Source: Cristatella mucedo (taxonomy: Eukaryota; Bryozoa; Phylactolaemata; Cristatellidae). From it: a DNA stretch of 37,500 nucleotides. Position 1 is the stretch's first letter; each line of letters starts with the position of its first letter. Made by a program: the position numbers and the translations under genes. Positions 1-12,897 of the stretch are shown in pieces. The notes below the pieces were generated by a model, which was not told the origin of the DNA, did not search any database, and saw nothing but the letters and a program-made list of their open reading frames with translations. Location: contig WPIO01000007.1 in the NCBI GenBank assembly GCA_009760855.2, forward strand, positions 1-37,500, in the 5' to 3' direction.

Positions 1-299
1 TCCTGCTTACAGCGCCTCGCAGGGAAAAGAAACCTTAAAACACGCTGCAAAGGGACTTGAAACAACAAGACCGACATAAAACTGAGAGCCAACACTGCTC
101 TATCTAATACAGGACATCGATACCAACGGCAGGTGATGCAAATGCAATAAGAGCCGGGGTATCCCTGTACTATTATTTTTTTTGACCGTAGCAAGAAAAA
201 GCTATGGACATCTAAACGCTTTGCTTCTCGGGCTCAATCCCACGCCGCGGCGGCCGCAATAGCTACGCCGGCGGCTAGTGCACGATACTCTGTTAGTCA

Positions 300-3200
300 T
301 GGTCGCCGGCAGCTGCTATCGCTTCGTCATCATATCAAATGCACTCCTGAGTTAGTTGTCGTTAAGATTCGGCGGAACCAGGACATGACAGTGAAAGCAC
401 CTTCCAGCCGCCGCGGTGGCCGGATCGCCGCTGACGCTCGCGTGGTATGCTCAGAATTCAGCATTGTCTCTGAACCGCCTAGCACGCTCCACCGCATGCG
501 TCACTGTAAATTCTCTAAACTTAGTGTCATCAGGCCTGTTGTAACCCAATCGGCCAGACTCTGAACGCTGGCTTGGAATCCTCGCTCAATGTGCAGCAAA
601 CCCTCTAGTACAGCATGACTCCTTAGTTTCTGAAAGATGGTGCATTGACCGCTCGCCCTGTCTGAAATCTGGCTGATTGAAATCGATACAAACTGCCCGA
701 CAATTAAAGAGACGCTACTCCATCTGCCGTTTCACTTTTCATCACACCTAGACTCGATCCAAAACTGAGGTGGAGCTGCTAAGCAGATCGTGCGCTGCCT
801 GAAATTCAACCAAGCCATCGGCAGGTACCCTCGAAGCAGTCTTTTGAATCAATTGTCCTGGTCTCGCCTGAAAACAAGCTACTCGATAGTGGCAGCAGTC
901 TACCGCCCACCGAGATTCAAACTCTCTCCGTGATCTCAGATTTTCTCCGATCCTATTTCCTCGACTCGTAGTCAGACCGACCCTTCCTCGTTATGGGTGA
1001 TTTCAACGTTCACTTTGATAATCCTGATCTGATCGCTTGTCAGCACCGAACTTTCGCAGCATTGGTCAGACTCATTATCTCGGTGCTCGCGTGCGGGCCT
1101 TGCCCACATCATGGGTCGACAGCGACTCGACTCAAATTCTTTCCTATATACTGCATCTTTGTCATCACCGTAGTTATCACCAAATCCGCTAGATTCGGAC
1201 CACATGCAGATTCATTCAATCTACTAGAAATGACATTCTCTGTGTAACCTCGTGAATCGTGAAACCTCGCATCTTCGACTCGATGCTGTCCGTGCGAGCA
1301 TATCTCTGCGCCACCTTTGCTGCTCAGTCCCTCCCTTCTTGATCTGTCATCACTGTGATTGCTACAGAACACGACACTAGCTGACACGCCCGACGAGCTT
1401 TCTGTACCTTGACAAAGCGCAGACTGTGCGCCCGCACTCAGAGTCGGCTCTGGTGATTTAGCACTTGCTGGTACATTAAACTAGGAAGCCAGGGTCATTC
1501 ACTGAAACGAAAAGCTTGAAAAGGCACACAAGATCCGACCAATCCGTCCATCGACAGGCATATGAAAGATCACTGTAGGTCGTACTCACCGATCCAGCAA
1601 AGGCTAAGTCTAGCTTTCATAGAAAACATTGTTAATCAAGATGCATGTCAAAAATGCTGATGTCGACAATAAACCATCTCTCAACTGTTCGCAGGTTACC
1701 TGACTTGATGATCCTGTGATGATCTAGCTGACGCTTCTCTGACTTCTTTTGTGCAGAAGATGACAAAGATCAGGGAATCATCCCTGGCGATGACAACCTT
1801 CCCTATCAGAATGCTGTTCCTCTCGTCTGTGCCTGCAATGTCTGCATGTTTAAACAGGTCACTAGTGATTGTAGTCCTAAAGCTTCGTGTATCTCATCAA
1901 AGAAGACAACAAGTCCACTGGACCCTATTCTCATTTGTCCTGCTCCTACGTTGCACTTGATCTCATGCTATGCATAACCAACATCATTAACATGTCATTA
2001 GCTCCCAGAGTCATGTCCCAGCACCTTCAAAAAAAAAGCTCTCATCAGGCCACTTCAAAACAAAGCTACATAGTACCAAGAGAACTTAAGCAACCACCGC
2101 CAACCTCCTTCATCCTATCAAAGACACTGAACGCCATGCAGACCAGCTGACCCTGTATATCGAAACCTCACACCTTGCTAGTAAGTTCCAGTCTTGCATT
2201 TTAGAGCCAATCACTCCACAGAGTCAGCATGGCTCCGGGCATACAACGACCTACTTAGGAACGCAGACATGGGTAGAGTAAGTTCCTCTTCTCTGTCTTT
2301 TGCCTCGATCCTTCTCTGCAGCTCACGCCTATCGATCACAAAGTACTTCTAGAGGCTGCCTCTCATCATCGGCCTGGCATCACTGGCACTGCTCTGCAGT
2401 GGTTCAGTGCCTATTCAGTGGGAGACTCCAGAGTGTTTGACGTGAATGGACAAAGACTCATCTCGAAGTCCCTCTAAAATATGGAGTACCTCAGGGCTGT
2501 GTGCATCGGGCCCTCCACCTGTTTATAACGCTCCCCTCGCTGATGTGATTGCCAAGCAACAATCTAGGGCTTCACTTCTATGCGGATGACACTCCGTTGT
2601 TAGCCTTTGCTTTGGATCCCGCAGCCTTTGCGAGCACCTTTTGCTTACAATTTCTCTCAACTCACTTGCTGTCATCGTGTATATGACATCCTGATCATGG
2701 ATGGCAGTAAATTTTCTAAAACTGACGATGATACAAACCAACTTTCTAGCGGAGGCGGACAAACCGATGTGTGAATTTCAGAGATTGGTGCAGGGCTGAC
2801 TTTTCAAAAGTGGCTCTGCCAGCATACTCCCATGCTGAATACGGCTGAAATCTAGTGTCAGATCTCAAAGCGACCTCATTCGTTAGACGACCACATCCGC
2901 CTGCAGAGTCAAATCAGCCTATTTTGCAGCTTCATAACATTGCTAAAATGGGCTTGTTTAGATAAGGAGTACCACGCCAAGTTGGTCCATGCATTCGTGA
3001 CATTATCTCGTCTCGACTCTGCAACTCACTGCTCCCTGCTCACTCACCCAGCATGTGCGTGAGATCAGCGATTTGCAGCTGGTGCAAAACTCTGCAGCTA
3101 GGCTTGTCTTTCAGTAGCGTCGTAGCAGTTGCCACATGAGCATCTACTTTCTCGCCGATCACTGCACAAATGGTTACCAGTCACAGCACGATTGACTTCA

Positions 3201-3706
3201 AGGTTTCTGTCGCCTCACTCTTTAGGTCTCTTTCATTCTATGGCTCCAGCCATCTCTTTCAGAGATACTAACCCCATCAGGCAAAGCATCGTATCCATCG
3301 CTGCTGGAATCCAACAGTCTAGCTACCTGTCACAAACCTTAAATCCTTTGATGACCGTGCCTTTATGTCGTAATGCTCCCAAGCCTGTAACTCCCTCCCT
3401 GAATCTGCATCAGACATCCTCTGACCTGACCACAGTTTAAAAGAAACTTAAAAACATACCCATTTAGGATACAGCATTTAGTGGTGCCTGTGTTCGTCTC
3501 AGTGCTTATGCGTGCTGACACTGTTCAGGCGCAACTAACCCATTTGCATGCTGACCCAGTATAGCCCAACCATGCATTCATTTTGCTTGTTTCATAATGA
3601 TTTACTTACTATTCTAGACATGTATCACTTGTACAAATGTAAAGCTCCCAGAGAGATTATTCTCCGAGGGCGCTCACTCAAGTGCAATATTATTATTATT
3701 ATATTT
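300..3706 (+). mobile_element. Degraded L2-type LINE (non-LTR retrotransposon) with ATT tail
   Basis: This is an old non-LTR element of the L2/CR1 group, read across many frameshifts and stops. In order on the + strand I see an endonuclease-like stretch from about 590, the endonuclease motif MGDFNVHF at 993-1016, and reverse transcriptase pieces. The latter include a segment at 1887-2150 with TNIINMSLA, the motif ITGTALQWF near 2379-2405, YGVPQG near 2480, the catalytic FYADD at 2576-2590, HWLPV near 3164 and a DDRAF motif near 3348. The 3' UTR ends in a conserved stretch (aaagctcccagagagatt...) followed by (ATT)n at 3687-3703. The frame is broken throughout, so the element is dead. The 5' boundary is vague; 1-590 may be 5' UTR or ORF1 remains. 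The group assignment rests on motif order and the ATT tail. Confidence 0.85.
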
Positions 3707-4940
3707 GGCTTGCAGGGCACAGAGCTGGCAGCTGTGGCTCTGCCATAATTTTACTATCGGCCAGAAGTTCCCAAGTTGTTTTCAACCTCAGGGACGTTCC
3801 ACACAGCCCTTTCAGGAGGCTCAGCCGCCCATGGATCTGCTTCAGAGCACCTCGACCACTCAGGCAGAACGTCTACAACACGGGCGTACACCAGGCGCTG
3901 CTGCGTGCAGAGGTGCTCGGTGAGGCGGCAGCCGTCGACGGCCTGTGCAAAAATTGTCCAGAGCACAGAGGGACAAGTAGCTAAGCCTTCAGAAGATCTG
4001 AAAATAACCAGAACCACCTCAGACAGCAACCGAGCTGCTAGCTCACGTCGAAGTGAGGCGATGTCCGCGAGAGGCCGGCATGCGGCCTGTAATCTGTTTT
4101 CGACGAAAACTGGTCCTTTCTGATCGCATGTGGCGTGTGATCGACTATGGCCATCACTGTGGTCACCTCAAGCATTAGCCATCGAATCATGACCACATAG
4201 TAAAGCTTTTACATCTAAAATTCATTGTTGAAGCTGCAATGACGCCACTCGTCGGATCGCCGTCGATATCGCCGGAGCTAACCGGACAATGATTGATGTC
4301 ATCCTGCTTTGGCCGAGCGGTAACGTGTGCTCGCTGTTGACCACCGAGGTACCATGGGCTCGCCCTCACAGTGAAACCACCAGGATATAGATTAAGTTCC
4401 TGATAAACACTATGCAAATTACTGCTACTTTTTACAGCAACCCTGATGCAGCCTTCTTCGTTTGTCGAAACAAACGTAAATAGGCGAATGCCTATACAAT
4501 AATGAGCTTGTGGTGTTGAATCTGCAGACTTATTTTTACCATCTTTGCCTAGAAGTTTCAAAGCGGCCAGAACAAAACTCAGAATGGCAATAGCGTTGCT
4601 CTCCAGCGTTGTCCTCGTCCTCACGCTAGACAGTACATTAGCTGCATCGTTTATAAGCTGACGATAGCTCGCGATTGACGCTGCTGTGCAGCAAAAAGGC
4701 TCTAGCGTCCTTTCTGCCGTCTTCAAATCAATGTTATCACTTTACTCTTACGGTTTCAGTCCCTACTTTTGTCTTATCGCTTCTGTTTGTTTGCACGTGC
4801 ACTTGACACTGGCCACGGCCAACATTTTCTTAAAAGCGAACGATAGAGGTAGTAATCATTTGTAGTGTCACACCGTTTGGCATCGAGGCCTTGGTTAACT
4901 GTGCTTTCTTGCAGCAAATGTGGAGAGCCTTGTTAAAAAT
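3707..4940 (-). pseudogene. Inverted, decayed copy of ADAM intron 1 / exon 2 / intron 2 sequence
   Basis: Read on the - strand, this block matches the + strand at about 17640-18730 and then about 19395-19450, with substitutions and indels. Anchors: the stretch with ttttcgtcgaaaac lies at about 4095-4110 here and at 18330-18345 in the gene; gacggcagaaa is present in both, at 4713-4723 here; gcagctaatgtactgtct is present in both. The exon 2 homologue starts at 3872 after an intact-looking ttgtag acceptor and reads VLPEWSRCSE where the gene has VQPTEWSECS. It diverges after about 40 codons. It loses the Cys-Gly-Asn-containing end and the splice donor, then hits a stop. The copy jumps from exon 2 to sequence found 650 bp further on in intron 2, so it carries a deletion. 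Its left edge abuts the L2 ATT tail exactly. A 179-codon open frame at 4187-4726 (-) lies inside it; I do not recognise its product and think it is chance. Confidence 0.8.
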
Positions 4941-7900
4941 TGCGGCACTTGAGTGGAACAAAGGATGAGTGTCGTTATTGGTGATTTACTAAACGACCTT
5001 AGTAGATCCACAGATAGAGTTAGACTAGGTTATTTATAGTCTGATGGATGGAAACATTAAAGCTGATTAACTATTTAAGTTGTTATTCAACAAGCACATT
5101 CTATTGCGATATATAATGAAGAGGGTTAGTAACTTAAGGATATGTACATCCTAGAGGAATATTATTAGTTAGGTGCAAATACAGTATTACTAGGTGAAAT
5201 GCCAGTAATGCCCCGAACCATATACTACCCTGTGTCCAAGAACTTATTATCAGAGGCTGTATTTTAGAACTCAAATACCAAACTTCAGAAAGTAATTATT
5301 CATATTTCTCCCATTATATAACAAGCAAATACTGTATGTAAGATAGCAATAAGATAAAAAATGTTAAAGTAGAAATTATACTTCATGAATGGAACTTCAA
5401 AATAGGCAACAAGAAACAAATAGACCAACTAGTATTTAATATCTTTAGGAGTCTGCTAGTTAAAACGTTTGACGATAATAATTATCTTAGGAAAGACTCT
5501 TACCTTGTAGTTGGAGGAGATCAGCCACAAATTGAAAACTATGTAACTTTTCAAACTACCTGCTAATGATACTTGAAAAATAACTCCCATTAGATACTAA
5601 ACAAAATTGGTTCTGTTAGGTGGATTATATCATAGTTCCTCAAATGCTAATGTCCATAGCATAGTGTTGGATATTATAGACTTTGTTACTCAATTATATG
5701 ATTGATATCGCAAACAATAGAGATTGCTAAAGCTAATGGAATAATAACGTTTCAGTTATTAACCATGAGTAGACTTTGATGATGAAATGATTTACGCAGA
5801 ATTATCTAATACATGAATTCCAAAATCATGACAGCGATAGAGATATAATGAAAATAACAGATATATAATGCAGTCACAGTTAAGATATAAAAGTGAGTGA
5901 TATATCACAACTGAGATGGTTAGAAGAAGAAGTACTGAAGATGATGAGTTATGCAACAGCTTTTCTTGCAGTGAACTTTATAGTGGAAAGGAAATAGCAG
6001 TTAGTAGAGTTGCTACATCGTTTTTCATCGCTATCCAGGATCTTCTATTTCAGCATTCTGATACTGGAGTACCATGGAATTTTAAAAATAACATAGTTGT
6101 ATCACTATATATAAAAACTAGATTGTACATGATCTCAGCTCAGTACTAAGGAGTATTTAGCTTTGACGAACAAAAGTGGATTTATTTGCAATGGCTACGC
6201 TTGATGATTAGACTACCTCTCGTAACTCCAAGTCCCATTGACTGTGTAGTCATTACGAACAGTTAGAGAGTTACTATGCAGAAATCTGAGATTCTCTTGT
6301 ATAGACTCATTTGGATTAATCATTTGAATATAAGTTCCACTGGATGATGTTTATGAAGTGTTATACTACCCCACTTCTATAAACTTTCTTTTGCGAGTAT
6401 GCTGTGACTTACTATTACTAACACAACTTCAATCTTTCAGCTAAACGCTAAAAATATCCTCCCATCTGTAACTTCTTGAATCAAATTAGATCACATATGC
6501 ATCATTTGGGTTAATCCCTTGGAGATTTGTAGTGTTCAACAAATCTGATAATGTATACTGAGTCAGAGTCTTCTAATATCTTCAATCAACATAACCATTT
6601 GAAAAGTTTACTTGACTATTTGTTATTGCATTAACAACCTCTGTTAATCGATATCAATATATCTTGTGTCAATAGACAGGCTATGTTCTATATTTCTATG
6701 TGACAGGCTGGAGCTGTCCAGCTCTGAGCAGTTGGAGATCAGTGACGACTGGAGAAAGCATATGCTGCAGTGTCAGCAGCGAGTGCTGCCTTCTTGCCTC
6801 AGGGCAGCAGCTCCATCTGCAATATCTGGTGACAGCAGCGCTAATCCTTAGCATTACCATTGTAATTTAAGTTATAACTAATGTATACTCAGAGATTGAG
6901 AGTACGATAGTAAGTGACGGTGGCCTGCAATCCAAGTTGTATGCTAAGATGCAAATCTCTCATAGGTGCTATGGGTGGCTTCATGTTTCAACTAGTCTGA
7001 TGACTGGATTCTTGACTAGCGTAATTGACCAATACCAATATTAATTACCTCCAGCACTCAGCATCACTCATCAATGGTCATCAAACTTGTTCACTGCCTG
7101 ATCTGTCAGGATATGAAATATCAGAGTCAGTTGAGCATCATAAGCTACTGTACTATGATTTAACAGGATAATCAGACATAAGACTCAAGAAGCGTGTAGA
7201 TGTGGCTACAAATTGGGGTCTGAGATAACTTGGTATTGGCCTCTTCTATGATAGCAGGTAAATGTAATTAGGATAAATTGCACTCCATCTTTTTCCAGTA
7301 TGATCTTCTGTTAATTTGTTCAATTATTTCTCACCGCGATCTAATTAGATGTCACTTGCACTGTCATATGCTCATTCAGGTAATTTTAAATATGATTATC
7401 TGGATCTGAGCTCAACTTAATTACATGAGATGCTTTTGGCTGTTGTCTAATATCTGATCAGCTCCTTCTTGGCTTCTATGTAGATATTTTTAGCGCTGCA
7501 TCTCTAGCCTCGTTTCGCAGCTAAAGAAATTCTTTAAAACCTCCATCTCTGGTCTTATAATGATTTTATGTACCATTCCTCCTTATTTAAATATTCATAC
7601 CAAAAATCTCAAAATTAAATCTATCGGCAGTAGTAAGACTGATTCATCTATATGTATTATCTGTATTCCATCAAGTCAATCTCTATCTTCATTTCATATT
7701 CTTGTGTTTTAATTTCAGACTTCTTGTTCAGTTCAATTTCAGAACTTTCTTTTTCGAGCACTATTAAATAGAAAGGTAGAAACTTTTCATTTTTGTAGCA
7801 AATTAACTAAACTCTTTTGCACTAAAAACCAAGATCTTTTGCTCTGCTTCTTCAGGTCCAGTAACGACTATGGGCACAACCACATCGCCCGACAAATTAA

Positions 7901-8270
7901 CTATAATACCTTTTGCTCAAAGCTGATAATGCCTTCTTATTTTTGCTTGATTGTGTACTTACTCTTTTCAGTTTCTTAAACAAAGATTCTAAACTGCTCA
8001 CAGTGACACGTCTTCTTTCTACCCTCCAGACAATGTACATGCTAAGTGTGATAGCATATTCTGACCGCTTGATCTGTGTGACACTTTTTAGCTTTTCTAT
8101 GCATGAGATGTACTCATCTCCTAGTTTACTTGTGGGAGACCTTCATTGAATACAACTTGGGTCATAGAGAAACACGACTCACTTAACATTTTCTGTTGAA
8201 TAATCACTAACGTTCTCTGTCCACTTCTCAGCTATCTCATCCTTAATCTTCCTCACAACTCCTTCTTTGT
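4941..8270. other. AT-rich block, probably Polinton remains, unassigned
   Basis: About 3.3 kb of distinctly AT-rich DNA adjoins the Polinton polymerase relic and has similar base composition. No intact gene is visible. Two + strand stretches stay open longer than their surroundings: about 5342-5572 (roughly 75 codons without an obvious start) and 5916-6149 (77 codons). The second contains GVPWNFKNNIVVSLYI and could be a structural-protein remnant of the same element, but this is a guess. A short GC-richer patch at 6700-6850 looks like a separate insertion of unknown type. No terminal inverted repeat was found. Confidence 0.4.
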
Positions 8271-8279
8271 TTGCTTGAT

Positions 8280-11200
8280 TTTAGCTATCTCTTGCTGCCT
8301 TTTCATATTTTTCTTGAGCATCTCTGACTCATCCATGATAGGAATTTAAGTCAGAATGCTTTGGGAATATAGTAAAGTCATTACAAACATTCTCAGTTTT
8401 AACCTTCAGTAAGTGAGTTAGTATCAGTACATGCTAAAATAAAAATTGTCCCCATAAAACTTTTTCATCCCAATATCGTATAAATCTTGATACAACAATT
8501 TTGATGGGTCTAGTATAATGACAGCGTAAACTGGCTATTATGAGTGACTACACTTCTCGTTGGTTTCCACACAAACTAGGGCCATCATCTAATATTCTTC
8601 TGTCTAAAAATCTAGTGGTTTTCTACATAATTTTTCTAATAAATTCTTTTTCACTCTCTAATTCTCTAACCAATAATAGATGTTTCTTTCACCTCTAACA
8701 TTTTCCATTGTTTTCCCCAAATAATGCATTATTAGTAATTTATATAAATATTTTTCAAAGTTATCCTTGGCGTTTCTAAAATTAGTAATGAGTACAAAAA
8801 GTACAAAATATGATGGATAGCAAGGTACTCTCATCCTCTTTGATCTTACGTGCATGAGCATCAATGAATAATCTGAACACTTTTATCATAAAGTTCATTT
8901 GGACACTCAATATATATCTCAAATAGGAAAACCCTTACTTTGAAACTTTTGCTAGCGACGAAGTAGTCACTCTTTGATAAATTTTTCTACTGTAAGTTTT
9001 GGGATCAAATTTAAAAACTTAATTGGTAGTTGTTGCTTCTGTTGCTCGTCCATAGGAGATTATTTGCCTTTAAATATAGTAAACCAAGACATCTTCTTCT
9101 GGGTTGTAATCCCTTTAAAATACTCATTGTTACTTATATGCTCTCAGAAACTTGATTTATCCCTCCCTAGAGTATACCTTCCAAAAGAATTCATACTTAT
9201 CCACATCTGTTGTGACATTCAAGATGATACCAGTACAGCCCAATAGCGCCATGTCATTTGAGGAGTTGTCACTAAACATTGCTGGACTCAAATCTGATAG
9301 TTTGAATAAATGAACTTTCTAATGCTACATCTGCAAGTAGTAGCACATCTATAATTACCTCGTGATATTGATCTAAACATTCAAATTTTAAAAAGCATTC
9401 CAAACACTCATAAGCATAATCATAATTTTCTTGAGTAACTACCAGATACTTACTATTTAATTTATCAATAGTTGGTAGCTCGAGATCAATAAATCTATAC
9501 ATACCTCATATATTCATTAAGATATATTTCCTTTTTTGTCATTAGAGAAAGAGTCTGAATCAGATAATCTAGAAAACCCTCATAGTGTTAGATAATAGAT
9601 TATTAGCACTTTCTAAATTCTTAACAATTTCGTCTATTGAGGAGTTTTAACATCAGCGAGAAATCCCCTCAGAACTTCGAAATTTGAAAGTTAAAATTGT
9701 TCTTCTTATCATAGTCACAACCTAAGGGTTAACAATTAGTGAGAATCACAACCAATAAAATTATGTATATATCTGGTCAAAATTCATCTTTCTGGATATA
9801 TTCTTAATTTTAAGTTACAATCACTGTGTGCACTTCATCGATATTTTCCAGTAATAAAACAACGGTCTAGAACTTTAGTTTTCTATATTTACAGATCCAC
9901 CACTCAATGGATTCATCATAGGTTTTGGGTTCTTCATCTGCAAGACTTGAATCATCGAATTTTTATTATTTTCCAGCAAACGTTAAAGATCGAATCTTTT
10001 TCAGTAAGAGGATATATTTTGAATACCTGTTATTATATCACTACACAATTACTTCACCAAAATATCTTCAGAAAGCTTTAGATTCACGAGTACTAGTTAC
10101 ATATGCGCCTGAGTTTGGGTTGTGTCCTCATGAGACCCGCATACTGCCTCTGATCTACGCGAACATCAGCTAGAAAGCGACCTCTCGTTGACGACCATAT
10201 CAGCTCCACAGTCAATCTCGTCTATTTCCAGCTTCCATAACATTGCAAAAATTGGGCTTGTTTAGATAAGGGATACACACGTCCGATTTCCATGCATTCG
10301 TGACATCCCGTCTCGACTTCTGCAACTGCTTACCGGGCCACCAGCACGCGATCAGGCGATTGCAGCTGTCAGAAGCTCTGCTAGGCTTGTCAATGTCGAG
10401 CGTCTCGCAGCCGTCATAGTTTGCACAACTTCTCGACCTGCACTTTGCTACCAGTCAAGCAACGGATTTGACTTCAAGGTTTGTCGCCTCACTTTTTAGG
10501 TCACTTCATTCTTTGGCTCCAGCGCGTATCTCTCATGTCTGCTGATCAGGCCAAGCATCATACCACCCTTTTCAGAATCCAGCAGTCTACCAATTACCTC
10601 TCTACAAACCTCAAATCCTTTGGAGACCGTGCAGTGGCATCCCAAAGCGGAAATCACTCCTCGAATTGTGTCAGAACATTCACTGACGTTTACCATTTAA
10701 AAGAACTTAAAACACACCTATTTGGGACAGCATTTAGTGGGTCCCTGTGATTCGTGCCCTTGATGTGCTGTATGCAGTGTGACACTATGCATGCTGCCAC
10801 TAACCACATTTGCATGCTTGACCCTGTCATATGCCCCTAACCATAGTTATTCATTTTGTTTGTTTATCAAGCATGATATTATTCATCATCCAATTGCATT
10901 TGCTTTTGCAGCAGATGTAAAGTGCCTAGAAAGAGATAAGTTCTCCGAGGGCGACTATCAAGTGCATTATTCTTATTATTATTATAAAACATTCGAAATC
11001 TGCATATACATCACAAAAGAGAGACAATCAATTTTTCCTCCTCCCTAAACATCGATAATATTATCAGTACAATATTATTGTCGTTTTAGATGGCTATCTA
11101 ACTTTTCAAAATTGCCATCATATGACCTCTAAGCAAGAGTCATATGCTCATTTAGTCTATCTTTATAAGTGAATCCCTAGATGCATCTTTTATGACTTAT

Positions 11201-11400
11201 GCTTGTGTACTTGTCTCGATCCTGTCCTAGATAATGAGTTAAAATTCGTAGGTGAGTACATAATAGAGAGATACCTTAATTTTCATACTATAAAGATCAC
11301 TATGACTGTTATTAAAGTCATAAACACGTATGCTAACACTAAACATCTCTGCTCACAGCTTTGGAAATTTATTGACTGATATTATATGATTTATTGTGAT
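8280..11400 (-). pseudogene. Relic of Polinton/Maverick protein-primed DNA polymerase B
   Basis: Read on the - strand through several frameshifts and stops, this is a family-B DNA polymerase of the Polinton (Maverick) type, the replicase of large virus-like DNA transposons. From N to C terminus I see a Cys/His finger-like segment (about 11200-11150), the exonuclease I motif DVYADFEC (10989-11012), HSDCNLKLRI (about 9798-9828), DYAYECLECF and DVLLLADV (9324-9400), GKTMENVRGERN (about 8681-8720) and a motif C region TDTNSL (8411-8428). Motif C normally has a second catalytic aspartate where this copy has asparagine. There is an internal stop shortly after HSDCNLKLRI, and an L2 LINE is inserted directly after DVYADFECF. 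The gene is clearly dead. Homology to the family is strong; the exact ends are uncertain. Confidence 0.82.
10150..10985 (+). mobile_element. 5'-truncated L2-type LINE fragment nested in the Polinton polymerase
   Basis: The 3' end of the same L2-type family as at 300-3706. It contains VTSRLDF (10300-10320), a stretch with SFGDRAV (about 10618-10640), the tract ggacagcatttagtgggtcc near 10727, and a 3' UTR with cctagaaagagataagttct followed by ttattattattat ending at 10985. The polymerase reading frame resumes on the opposite strand directly after it (TGT codon at 10989). The element therefore inserted into the Polinton and is younger than it. It is coding-dead and 5' truncated, which is usual for LINEs. 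The left boundary is approximate. Confidence 0.8.
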
Positions 11401-11611
11401 TTTTCCTTCACTACTCTCAAATATTTAAACCAACTTTGGTACTCAAAGCTTGAATATTTAGTGTGTAATACATTTCTAAATTCTGAACACTATCAACACG
11501 ATTTCCTCCGAATTAGTGCTGCAAGTTACACCACCTTATAAAGCCATCCTATCATCCTATTCCTTTGTCTTATAACACACTTTTATGACGTATTAACTTC
11601 TGGTCATTCAC

Positions 11612-12165
11612 CGTACATAATAATAATATTGCACTGATGATTAAATCGCCCTCAGCAGACTTAATTCTCTTTCTAGGCGCTGTTTACATTTGCTGCAAAG
11701 TGATAACGGTCAAGTAGAATAGTAAGTCAAATCGCATGCTTGATAAAACAAACAAAATGAACACGATGGTTAGGATTTTGACAGGCACTGGGTTCAGCAT
11801 GCAAAATGTGGTTAAGTGGCCGCATGAACAGTAGCAAGCCCACGCATAAGCACATGCTGAGGACGAAAAAAAATCACTCACAAGGACCACTAAATGCTTG
11901 TCCTACAATATGTATGTTTCTAAGTTTCTTTTACATGTGGGTCAGGTCTGGGCCTGGTTCTGGATGCAGGTCGGGAGGGATTCCAGGCTGTGGGGAGCAG
12001 ATCGCTAACTGCACGGGTGCACCCCAAAGGATTTCCGGTTTTACGAGGTATTTCTCGACTGTTGGATTCGCAAAAAAGCGATGGTACGATGCTTGTGCTG
12101 ATGGGCGTAGTATATCTGAAACAGTCGATCCCCCCAGCTTGAGGTATGTATCTAGTAAATTTCAC
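11612..12165 (-). mobile_element. L2-type LINE 3' fragment
   Basis: On the - strand this reads the C-terminal end of an L2 open frame (a stretch with SDLLPTAWNPS at about 11980-12015, preceded by SNSREIPRKT) and then the 3' UTR. The UTR includes gcatttagtggtcc, tttgtttgtttatcaagc and a terminal aataataatatt tract, which is the ATT tail read in reverse, at 11612-11630. The 3' UTR matches 10730-10985 almost block by block. It sits in the opposite orientation beside the Polinton relic. Frame breaks show it is inactive. Confidence 0.75.
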
Positions 12166-12804
12166 TGAATGGACTACTTAACTATAAACCCAAGTTTGAG
12201 TCCCCTTTCGAAACCATCTTACTCACGGAGGGTATTCATGGCTAACTTGTTTATCGTATTGCAGCTTAGAAAGTTTTGTCCAATAATACGCAGGTTGCTA
12301 TCACCAAATAATCCCGCAGTTCCGATCTATCTGTACCTTTCTAGTCTAACCTGGATCAACCATACCTCATATTTGCATTACCTAAAGACGAGGTCACTCC
12401 TTTAGATAGCTGATTCATAATCTCACTACGACCGGCCATCCTCTATTCCGGATAATCAGTTATGATCAGAAGCTGGAAATCTTCCAAACTGATAAGTCAA
12501 TTCATTACCACTTTTGTCCTCCAATATCCCCCACTAACTTCAATAGCAGACAACCTTTTCTTCTGACTCATAGAGGCATTATATTCTTCTTAGGCTATCT
12601 TTCAGAGTTGTTGGGGCTCCCGTCATATGTATTTAAGATCTACATCGACTATGATAAAGGAAAATGAATCTTTAAAGCATTAAATTTCTTTTGTGTAATG
12701 GTTTTACAAACTTTACTTTCCTAGCACCTATATTTTCTAGACTGATGTTTGACTATCACCTTACGCGCGAAACATTGCTTCTGAGCCTCCAACCACAAGC
12801 TATA
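12166..12804. other. AT-rich stretch with no recognised gene
   Basis: No coding similarity, RNA gene or repeat family is recognisable here. Two short open frames (12169-12405 and 12691-12912, +) show no domain, and the second runs into the TA microsatellite. Confidence 0.4.
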
Positions 12805-12828
12805 ATACTATATATATATATTATATAT

Positions 12829-12873
<45 letters not shown>

Positions 12874-12897
12874 CATATATATATAATAACATATTCA
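12805..12897. repeat. (TA)n microsatellite
   Basis: Interrupted TA dinucleotide tract (core 12829-12866) with short tatatt breaks. It is self-complementary and can extrude as a cruciform. Confidence 0.95.
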
